Source: a virus. From it: a DNA stretch of 35,653 bases. The translations under genes were made by a program, and so were the position numbers. How positions within the stretch are numbered: the first letter of the stretch is position 1; the number at the start of each line of letters is the position of its first letter. The stretch is from the IMG/VR virus record IMGVR_UViG_3300026512_000041, positions 1 to 35,653 of that record; one strand, written 5' to 3'. Under the pieces are notes generated by a model that saw only the letters and a list, made by a program, of their open reading frames with translations, searched no databases and was not told the DNA's origin. Shown one piece after another: positions 1 through 9,200 of this stretch.

Positions 1-127
1 AAAAATTTACAACAAAGATGCTTACGAGTGGATAAAAGAATGCAGAAAACACAAATACGACATTATCTTTGCCGATTATCCTGACCCTTCAAGTCCTGTT
101 CTGGATAAACTTTTTTCATTTGAGCAT
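1..127. repeat. Terminal direct repeat, left copy (circle joint)
   Basis: These 127 bases are identical to the last 127 bases of the window (35527-35653). A coding frame crosses the joint without a break, so this is best read as the overlap left when a circular map is written as a line. It could also be a true short terminal repeat, but 127 is a common assembler k-mer length, which favours the artefact explanation. The unique genome is then 35,526 bp. Confidence 0.95.
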
Positions 128-514
128 TACAAAGAAATAAGGCGAGTACTTAAACCAAATGGGGCGCTTGTAGTTCAAAGTGCTGGTGCTTTGATGCTTC
201 CATTTATGGCTAATGTTGGAGCAAAACTAAAAAAAATAGGGTTTAAATGGACAATTCCTCTAAAGGTAGAGATGATAAATGGCATTCAAGGATTTTGGCT
301 TGCTACTGATGTAGAGGCAATAAAACCAAAGTGGGAAAGATTAAAAGATATAAAAATAAAGGCTTTTGATAAATATATGTTTTTGTCTTCTGCAAGCTGG
401 AGTAAAGATTTGAAAGAGGCACTTAAAAAAGGAAATGTAAAAGATAGTGCCTACGATATGTATGTTTATAGCCTTGCTTGGACAGAATATTTAGGAGGTA
501 GATTATGGCAATAA
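2..514 (+). CDS. speE: Spermidine synthase-like aminopropyltransferase, C-terminal part (5' part is at 35180-35653)
   Basis: This is the 3' part of a 286-residue gene that starts at 35180 and crosses the circle joint. Here it enters mid-codon at base 2 and contains the motif NDA-like KDAYEW and the catalytic-loop motif DYPDP (residues 141-145 of the full protein), followed by the C-terminal half of a Rossmann-type methyltransferase fold. In the spermidine synthase family this loop holds the aspartate that activates the amine acceptor. The enzyme would move an aminopropyl group from decarboxylated S-adenosylmethionine to putrescine or a similar amine in the cytoplasm. The stop overlaps the tailspike start by 10 bases, so the gene belongs to the late virion operon. 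No SpeD (S-adenosylmethionine decarboxylase) is present, so the donor must come from the host. Exact amine specificity cannot be read here. Confidence 0.88.
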   Translation, partial: KIYNKDAYEWIKECRKHKYDIIFADYPDPSSPVLDKLFSFEHYKEIRRVLKPNGALVVQSAGALMLPFMANVGAKLKKIGFKWTIPLKVEMINGIQGFWLATDVEAIKPKWERLKDIKIKAFDKYMFLSSASWSKDLKEALKKGNVKDSAYDMYVYSLAWTEYLGGRLWQ

Positions 515-1917
515 TTAGGCTTGAAGAACAAACAGGCTATAAAGATTGGTTAAAAAATACAAATAGCTCATGGCAATACGATGCGAGCATACAAGCTACG
601 ACTGATGAGAATCCTTTTATTTATCTGACCAACACAGGAGAAAATGATGCAGTCTTCCAGATTGCTTTAAGCAAGCTGGTTGATATTCAACTTATTAGGA
701 AAAACAGTATTTTGGTTACTCCATCTATTCTTGATAAAGCAAAAGGGATAAAAGTAGAACTTAGAGATCAATCGCAAAATGTTCTTGCTACTTCAAAAGC
801 CTCGCTTAATTCCAAAACGTGGATACATTTGTTAGCCAATGCCGAAAATATAGCTCTGGATATTACTGAGCTCTGGATAATATTTGTTCTACCTGCTGGG
901 GCTTCTACTGTTATTGCTGGGGTTCAAGGACAGATTTTAACACAAGATCAAACTGTAGTGGATAGCATGAAAGTAGAGGCTACTGATGGAGATACAGCAA
1001 TAGATTTAACCCAAGCAAAACTGAACGCAAGCAAATACTTCGTAAAATTTGCTCCTGAAAGCTGGTGGCGAGCTGATGGTGTGCTTAAGGCTAAACAGTT
1101 ATTAACTGTAGACCCTTTAGATATTACTGTTAATGTAGCAGAAGCAATGAATAAAACTTTCTATGTTGATGCTGTGAATGGTGATGATAATAATGATGGT
1201 TCTGAATCTGCTCCGTTCAAGACAATAGAGAAAGCTATTCAGAGTATTCCAACTGGCGGTTTTGGTCGAATTTTCATTAATGGAACTGTTGAAACTCAGC
1301 AAAACTTGGAAATTAAGAATAAGTATATTAATGTCAGGTTAGATAATGGTAAATTAGTTTTTAAGTCTTATGTAAGAACAATAGGAAGTTCTTCTTACAA
1401 TGCTGTATTTGGTTGGGATATTTATGGTGCAACAGTTTCTTTTGAAGCTTCACACCCACAAAATATCCCTTTTATTGTTGTTGATAATTCTGTTTTTGAT
1501 TCAAATAATATAAATCATAGCGCTTGGATGGGTGCTTTGAGAGTTTGTGGTGTTAGTAAAGTGTTATTTTGGTCTTATGGTGACGAAGGACAAGCAGGCA
1601 ATCCTTTATTGCAAGTTGGATCTGAAGGATACAAATTTGTAACTATGACAGGGCTAACAGAGGGAGGGGCAATTTTTGTTCCTATTTTCATGTTTAGTAT
1701 GAGAATACAGGATGGGGGTTATTTTGAAATACAATCAGGATCATATATGTTTCATATTAAAGGTTTAGGTCTTTTGAGTTTGCTTGATTCTTCTGAACAT
1801 TTTGATGGAATAAGAAATGAATCAGGGAACAATTTAGAATGGAGTGATGTTATTGAAGGTATTATCAAGGATGCTAATGGTGTTCCAAGAAACATTGTAT
1901 CTACTATTGTTTTTTAA
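505..1917 (+). CDS. Tailspike / tail fibre with beta-helix (pectate-lyase-like) domain
   Basis: A 470-residue protein. Residues 1-210 look like a virion-attachment and carrier region. From about residue 217 it carries YVDAVNGDDNNDGS followed by APFKTIEKAI, the signature at the start of right-handed parallel beta-helix domains of tailspikes and pectate lyases. The remainder is rich in Gly, Asn, Ser and beta-branched residues, as expected of a beta-solenoid. It would act at the tail tip in host recognition and perhaps in polysaccharide cleavage; catalytic residues are not identifiable by eye. A strong AGGAGG site precedes the ATG, which lies inside the end of the aminopropyltransferase gene. 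It is followed by a small gene of the tail-fibre assembly type, which supports the assignment. Substrate and trimer state are unknown. Confidence 0.75.
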   Translation: MAIIRLEEQTGYKDWLKNTNSSWQYDASIQATTDENPFIYLTNTGENDAVFQIALSKLVDIQLIRKNSILVTPSILDKAKGIKVELRDQSQNVLATSKASLNSKTWIHLLANAENIALDITELWIIFVLPAGASTVIAGVQGQILTQDQTVVDSMKVEATDGDTAIDLTQAKLNASKYFVKFAPESWWRADGVLKAKQLLTVDPLDITVNVAEAMNKTFYVDAVNGDDNNDGSESAPFKTIEKAIQSIPTGGFGRIFINGTVETQQNLEIKNKYINVRLDNGKLVFKSYVRTIGSSSYNAVFGWDIYGATVSFEASHPQNIPFIVVDNSVFDSNNINHSAWMGALRVCGVSKVLFWSYGDEGQAGNPLLQVGSEGYKFVTMTGLTEGGAIFVPIFMFSMRIQDGGYFEIQSGSYMFHIKGLGLLSLLDSSEHFDGIRNESGNNLEWSDVIEGIIKDANGVPRNIVSTIVF

Positions 1918-1929
1918 AGGAGGTAATTA

Positions 1930-2271
1930 ATGATTAGAATAATCAAACTTGACAATTTTTTCTATGAAAACATAGAACCTTATTATATTGATGAGAATGG
2001 CAACCAGATTTGGAATGTTCCTAACGATTTATATCAATTAAAACAGGCTTTAATTGATACAGTCAAATGGCAAGCAAATCAGAAGTTAAAAGAAACTGAT
2101 TGGGTAGTAATAAAATGCACAGAATTAGGCAAAAGTCCATCTCAAGAATATCCTGAAATTATGGAGCAGAGGCAAGCTATAAGAGATTGGTGTAATCAGA
2201 AGGAAGAAGAAATAAATAGTGCAGGTTCTATCGAAGAATTGTTGGAAACCGATATAAAACTAACACTTTAA
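1930..2271 (+). CDS. Putative tail-fibre assembly / chaperone-like protein
   Basis: A 113-residue protein directly downstream of the tailspike gene, with an AGGAGG site 8 bases before the ATG. Its central and C-terminal part has a layout seen in phage tail-fibre assembly proteins: a helix ending in L..TDWVVI, then a proline-containing linker, then a helix starting with RQAIRDW and a final acidic helix. Such proteins usually sit immediately after the fibre gene and help it trimerise or attach. The family resemblance is by pattern and position only; a minor virion component is the alternative. Confidence 0.5.
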   Translation: MIRIIKLDNFFYENIEPYYIDENGNQIWNVPNDLYQLKQALIDTVKWQANQKLKETDWVVIKCTELGKSPSQEYPEIMEQRQAIRDWCNQKEEEINSAGSIEELLETDIKLTL

Positions 2272-2284
2272 GGAGACTAAAAAA

Positions 2285-3226
2285 ATGCCTGATGTAGGGA
2301 TTTTAAACAACCTGTTACAGCCTCCAGACAAAAGCAAATATTATAAAGAAGCTTCCAAGATGATACTCGGCACTGCTCTTGGAGGCTTACTTGCTAATGC
2401 TCTTGGTGCATCAGATTACTTTTCAGCAGGAATAGCGAAGGGAGGAATTACAGCAGGGCAGGGATTCCTTGAAGATATGCTTGAAAAAGAAAAGCAATGG
2501 CAGAACTTGAGAAACAAATTAGCAACTCAGCTTGTTATTCACAGCTTAGAGCAATCAGCAAAAACAGCGGAAGATGAAAGAAAACGCTTATTGTTGTCCG
2601 TTTATGGCAAAAAACTAAAAGAACTTTATCAGCTTCATACAGACAAAAATGGCAATTTTGATATTGGCGGATTTTCAAAAGATGCAAGTATTACTGCACT
2701 TGAATTGGGATTAGACCCATCTACTTCAAAGGAAATCCAGCAAAGTTTTGTTAATGCTCAGAATGCTATCTACAACATAGACAAAGCAAAAGCTCAAACA
2801 GATATGTTCAAGGCGCATGCAGATTTATACAGAACCCGAAGAGAAAAACTTTTGCAGCCTCCACAACTAAAGCCTTTAACTGAATCACAAATAAAAGCAA
2901 GAATTTTAGAAAAATATCTGCAAAACCCTGATGCTCTTACCAAACAAGAAAGACATATTTTAGGGCTTGATATAAACCCATATTTCAAATGGGCTGTTCA
3001 AATTGTAGAAAAAGACCCAATGGCATCGCTTTTGCCTAAAGAAAAAAAGCCACAAATAATAAAAGCTATCGCAGACGATTTAAAAATGCTTGCAGAAGGC
3101 TCTGCTACATCTACAGCTAAACCAAAGCGCCTCGATAAAAAAACAGCCTTGCAAATCTTAAAAGAAGCTGGTGGAGATAAAGAAAAAGCAAGACAAATAG
3201 CAAAACAAAGGGGGTATGTCTGGTAA
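2285..3226 (+). CDS. Putative internal virion (ejection) protein, 313 aa
   Basis: A helical, Lys/Gln-rich protein. Residues 25-60 form a Gly/Ala/Leu-rich weakly hydrophobic segment (GTALGGLLANALG) of the type that inserts into membranes, followed by a long amphipathic helical region (about 65-200) and a basic C-terminus. In short-tailed phages, proteins of this character located before a very large ejected protein are stored in the capsid and leave with the DNA. The gene ends in TAATG, so its stop overlaps the start of the 2,352-residue gene and the two are probably translationally coupled. No family was recognised, and the role is inferred from position and composition. Confidence 0.5.
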   Translation: MPDVGILNNLLQPPDKSKYYKEASKMILGTALGGLLANALGASDYFSAGIAKGGITAGQGFLEDMLEKEKQWQNLRNKLATQLVIHSLEQSAKTAEDERKRLLLSVYGKKLKELYQLHTDKNGNFDIGGFSKDASITALELGLDPSTSKEIQQSFVNAQNAIYNIDKAKAQTDMFKAHADLYRTRREKLLQPPQLKPLTESQIKARILEKYLQNPDALTKQERHILGLDINPYFKWAVQIVEKDPMASLLPKEKKPQIIKAIADDLKMLAEGSATSTAKPKRLDKKTALQILKEAGGDKEKARQIAKQRGYVW

Positions 3227-6200
3227 TGGGAGATATTTTTGATGAAGTAGCTGAGGAGTATAAAAAGCAATACAAAGGCGATATATTCGATGAAGTAGCC
3301 AAACAATACACACCAAAAGAACCTCCATTTGAAGCCAGACATCCTAACTTATATGCATTGGGTAAGACAGCAATAGAAGTTCCAAAGCTCATAGGCAAAA
3401 GACTTGGCGCTGGAGCTTTGGAAGGGCTTGCTGAGTTAAATAAGCTTCTTACTCCTACACCGCTTGAAAAATACACAGTTACTCCTGCTTTAAAATGGGC
3501 AGAAGAATTAAGGAAAGGCGCTCGCGGAGAAGGGAAGTTAGATGAAGGATTGCTTTCTTTTGTAGAAGGCATCGGGACTATGATTCCTACCCTTCCTGCT
3601 GATATTATGGCAGGTGGAGCAACAAAAGCCACACTTGTTCCAAGAATAACTGAAAAAGCAGCAAAGATACTTGCAAAAATACCAGATTTTGCAGTTGGTA
3701 TGGGAATAAGAGGCTTTGCAGGTGGAATTGAAGAAGGAAAGCCTCTTAAAGCCATACAGCAGGCAATCGAGAATACAGGATTTGGGCTTATCTACAGCAA
3801 ATTACAGGTTGGGAAGTTAAAAGACCTTCCTAAATGGCTTGCAGTGGGAATAGCTGAGCCGACTTATCAGGCTACAAAACAAGGAAGGCTACCCACTCCT
3901 GAGGAGCTAATAAGTGGCTTAGGGACAAATACAGGATACTTCTTGCTTTTTAGTGCATTACCGATTCTTAAACAAAACATAAAAGATGCTGTAGAAAGAA
4001 AATCTATTGAGAAATACGAGAAGAAACTCCAAGAAACCGAAGATCCAGAAAAAGAGATAAAGGAGCTTTTTAAAGATCCAGCTATAAGCGAACAAACAAA
4101 AAAGAGCCTTGAACAGCTTATCAATGAAAGTAACAAAATTCTTGCTTCTGCACCAGCTCAAGCTCAATTACCTTTAAAGCCATCTGCACCAGCATCCGAA
4201 AGCTCTGTGGAATTGCTCAGGCAGTTGTATGAAGAAGCTGGATTGCTCAGGCAGGATAAAGAATTGTCTCCTGAAATGCAAAAACCAGAAGAAAAGCCAG
4301 AAGTTAAGCCAGAACCTATAACTCCCGAACCTCCAGAAAAACCAGCCACTCAGGATATATTTGATGAAGTAGAAAAAGAAATGGAGACTGAACAAAAGCT
4401 TAAAGTTGAAAAAGCAAAAAAAGAAGCAAAGCCTGAATTAGAAACTTTAACAGAAGAAGAAAAGCAAATTTTACAAAATAAAGGCTTTACTGAAAGCCAG
4501 ATTGATAGATTGCTACCTGAAGAAGGGCGTAAGTTGATTGATGAAGGATTAAGTCCTGAGGAAGTAAGCATTTTGCGAGATGGAAAAGTAAAGGCAATCA
4601 AAAAAGAGCCTGCTGTTAAACAACCATGGGAAATAACAAAAGATGAGTGGGAAGATTTAATTGTTAAACAATCAAACTATGCTAAAAGGTTAAACGAAAT
4701 AGAATCAAAAATCAAGCGTGGATATGTAACTCTAAAAGCAAAAAGAGGAGCTTCTCCAGAAGAAATAGAACAGCTGAAACAGCAAAAGATAAAGGAACTG
4801 CAAGATGAATATAATAGAATCTTCAGCAAAATAAAAGAATTTAACCAGCAATACAGCCATATCCTTAAGCAAGGAACTCTTAACCATAGGTATTTTGTAG
4901 AGCAAGCTCTTAAAGAAGGGAAAACAATTCCTGAAGAAGTTTTAAAGGATTATTCTGATTTGGTAGAAAAATACAAACAGGGAGAGAAGGAAAAAGCTAA
5001 AGAATCTTGGCAAATGACCAAAGATGAATATGTGAAAATGTATCCAGATAGAAAAGAATTTGTAGATTTAGCCTATCGTGAATATCAAAGGCTTCAAAAA
5101 AAATTAGACGAAATTGATAAAAATGCTTGGAAAATAACTAAACGTAAATGGATGAGTAAACAATTTTTTGAGTCTCCACTTGAAATACAGAAATGGGGGC
5201 AAAAAACAGAAAGGTTCTTAACTAAACAGGAAGCAGAAATGATAAATGAAGTATTAAAGAAAAGACCTGATTTAGCAGAAAAAATACCTGAAGCTAAAGC
5301 AGAACAATTTCCACATCCAAAACATATTGATTTACTTATTGACAAATACGAAGGTAATGTAAGAAAACCTGGGTTATGGTCATTGATGTGGGACGAACTT
5401 CATAAGCGCAGGATTGAACAAGCCCTTAAAGAAGGAAAGCCTGTTCCTCCAGAAGTGCTGAAAGATTACCCTGATTTAGCAGAAAAATACAATCAACCTG
5501 AAAGCAAGAAAAAACCTTTTACAGTAAAAGGCAACACCACTTCTGCTTACCTTCCAGATGGCAAAAAAATAGACCTTGCTTACAAAGTAATTGACGCTGA
5601 CAACCTCATCTCCAGCCACCATTACAATGGCACACCTAACCCTGAATACCCAAAAGAACTTCAACCAAGAATGAGAGAGCGTAAAGCTTCCATAGAACAG
5701 ATAGTAACTATTGCAAACAACCTTATTCCTGAAAAGCTCGGAGAAAATCCAAATGTCAGCGATGGAGCGCCTATTGTAGGAAAAGACTTTGTAGTGGAAT
5801 CTGGAAATGGCAGAATTGCCGCAATTAGACTTGCTTATGATAGAGGCAAAGCGGATCACTATAAACAATGGCTTATTGAAAATGCTAAGCGCTTTGGGCT
5901 TGATCCTGAGGAAATAGCTAGAATGGAAAAACCTGTATTGGTTAGAGAAAGAATTACAGATGTTAACAGAAAAGAATTTGTCAAAAAGGCAAATGAAGCC
6001 ACTACCGCAAGAATGAGTCCTTTAGAACAGGCAAAAGCAGATGCAGACAGGCTTGCTGATGCAGATATAGACTTGCTTGACATACCTGAAGATGGAAATG
6101 TTTTTGCAAGGCAGAACAGGGACTTTATAAAGGTTTTTTTGGCTAAACTACCAAAAGAAGAAGCCTCGCAGTATTATACAAGCAAAGGGGATTACACAAA

Positions 6201-9200
6201 GCAACTTGCTGATAGGATTACTTCCGCTTTGTTTTACAAAGCTTATGGGGATGATTATCTTGCCTCCTTACAAGCTGAAGAAGCAAACCCAGAAATAAAA
6301 AACATTCTCAATGCACTTACAGCCAATAGCAAAGATTTTATCAAGGCAAAAACCATTGATACCACAGGGCAAACAGAAAAAGTAGTTAGAGCTATTGTTG
6401 ATGCTGTTAGGGAGTATAAAAAGACCAAAGATTTGGGAATAACAGTAGAGCATCATCTTGCTCAACAGCAGTTGTTTACAGAACTGCCTGAGCATGTAGG
6501 CGAGCTGATGAAAGCTATTGATAGAAACAAAAGAAGCAGTAAAAAGCTTGCTAACATGCTAAAATACATTGCAGAAGTCACCAAACAACAGACTGAAAAG
6601 TTTACCAATCAGCAGTTATTTGGTGACAAACCACTGCCATCGGAGGAATTAGTTTATGAAGGACTTAAAAGATATGAAAAGCTGGGAGCTGGTGGCGAAC
6701 ATGGACAACCTCGATTGCTGGAAGGAACTGCTGAAGAGGGCGGAAAAATACGCAGAGGAGAAGGAGAAGGAGTCAAAGAAGGAGAAATAGAATATGAAGC
6801 AGTTACAAAACCAGAAAAAGTCAGGGAAAGCCTTAAATTCAAACCAGCACAGCTTACCCTCCAATTCACAGAACCAGAACAAAAAAGAGGTCAAGTATCC
6901 TACCCCACCAGACAAAGAGTGGTTCTTCGGACTACAGGATATATTAAAGCGCAGGGGTATGTGGTCAGGAACGCTGACGATACCGCCTCCCTACTTAGTC
7001 CCCTTAGAAAAAAAGCACAGGAAGAAGTCTATTTCGTCATAGCCGACAAAGATGGTCGTATATTAGAAATACTCCGCTATTCCAAAGGGACTAAAAAGGC
7101 GTCAGAAATAGAACCTTCAGAGATTGCTGGAAGAATATTCTCTATACCCAATGCAAAAAAAGTTTATTTTATTCACAACCACCCTGCTGTAAGCCATCAG
7201 CCAAGTGCAAGCGATGTAAGGGTTTACACAAAACTAAAAGATATTTTTGCTTTAGGTGGTATCGATACAGAAGGGCTTGTAATAAGCGGGAAGCATTACG
7301 CCACTTTTAATGAAGCGAAAATTTCAGAACCACAGGAAATTAAACCAGCAGTAAAAAAAGTTAAGATACCAGTAAAAGAAAGGTTTATTGTAAGAGAGCC
7401 ATCTTTCTGGAAAGCTACTTCTATTCAAACCCCTAAAAAAGCTTTAAAAGTAATCAAAGAATATCAGAATAAAGATGGCTTTCTAATCCTTAACACTAAG
7501 AATCGTGACATTGGTTTTTATATATATGACCCAAATAAATCCGCTCAGGAAAACTTTGTTAACCTTGCAAAGCTTATAGAAGCTACCAACGCAAATGCAG
7601 TTATTTTTAACACCAAAAAACTAACCCCAGAGCAAGCTTCTCTTTATGAGCTTATAACATCCAGAGGCTTTATTCCAATATACGATGTCATAGAAAATGG
7701 AGAATCTCTCCAAGCAAAAGGCAAGCTGGATGCAAAAATAACCCAAGCTCGCTTAGCCAATCCTGTAGAGGAGAATATAATCCACTACACCGCTGGCTCA
7801 GTAGCAAATACTGCAAAAGAGATCTTAAAATTTGCTAAAGACTCCAAAATAGATATAGACCCAGAAGATTTAAACCTATTACGCTTATACAGCGATATAC
7901 CTTCATGGCTTAGAAATGAAAGCTCTGAGTTCAAAAAGGTTTTTGATGTGGTGGATGAAAGATGGCGCAACTTCAATACAATACGAAACACTTACCTGAA
8001 AGAGCTTTTTGATGCTTGGAAGTCATTGAGCAAAAAAGAAAAGGAAAGAGTAGGGAAAATTCTCTATAAAGGGGATGAGCTGAGGAAAGAGCTATCTGAC
8101 AAAGCTCTTGCAAAACTAACTCCCAATGAAAGAAGAGCTTACAAAGTAACAAGAGAAGTGCTTAATTTTATCTGGAATGAAGAACTACCAATGCTTATGG
8201 AGGAGCTCGGCGTTCCTAAAACTGAGATAGAGCAATACAGGAGAGGAGTGGGCAATGTAACAGGTTATATGCCTCACCCAAGAAAAGGGACTTATTATAT
8301 ATTCGTTAAAGACCCAAAAACAAAAGAAATCCTATATCACACGATGTTTGACGACCTCATAGCAACGCTTACAGGCGGAAAATACTCTCCAAAAGGAGCT
8401 AAGCTTAAGAAAATCCTGAAAGAGCAGTTTGGTGCAGACAAGATAATAAAAACAGGCAAACACACCGAGCAATTTCCAGAGGAAGCCTATTTTGAAGTCT
8501 CTCCCCTTGTTACTCAAGAGCTGATAAATGTAGCAATGAAAAAAGTAGAAGGCTCAGAAGAATTAAAGCAAGCGTTTAAACAAGCAATAGAACAAGCAGT
8601 ATCAGATGTGTTTAAAGTGAGAGGATTTATGAAACATGGAATAAAAAGAAAAGGGACCCCTGGATATGATGTTGAAAACTGGCAGGATGCTGTGATTGAA
8701 TACATAAATGGCTGGGCTGGATATAAAAGCAAACTTCTTGCAGCAAAGAAACTTAACGAAATATGGGGGAAAATAGATTGGGGACAAAAACATAATCTCA
8801 GGGCTTATGCAGAAAAATATGTGAAAGACACTTTTGCCAATCAAACTCAATTTGATAGAGCAGTAGATAAATTCAGAGCATTTCTCTTTTACAAATATCT
8901 CGGTGGAGTCCTTAAAAGTGCAGTGCTTCAGCTTACACAGAACTTCGTGACTGCTATTCCTCGTCTTACAGTAGAAACTAACTGGGCAGGGTCAAAACTA
9001 ACAGCGGAAATGATGAGAAGTGGAATGGACCTCATAAAAGCTCTTTACATACAACCAGCAGAAGGTATGAACAGGCAAGAAACTGCAATGGCAAAAAGGC
9101 TCACTGAGGAAGAACTTAGGGCACTCGCAAGAGCAAGGCTTGATGGGACTATCTCAGACCAGCTTACTGAAGAAGTTATGGGTATGATGCCAGGGAAGTA

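Noticed and set aside
3117-3755. 212-codon open frame on the - strand
   Set aside because: It lies wholly inside the giant ejection gene on the opposite strand, has no ribosome binding site, and its composition mirrors the real frame.
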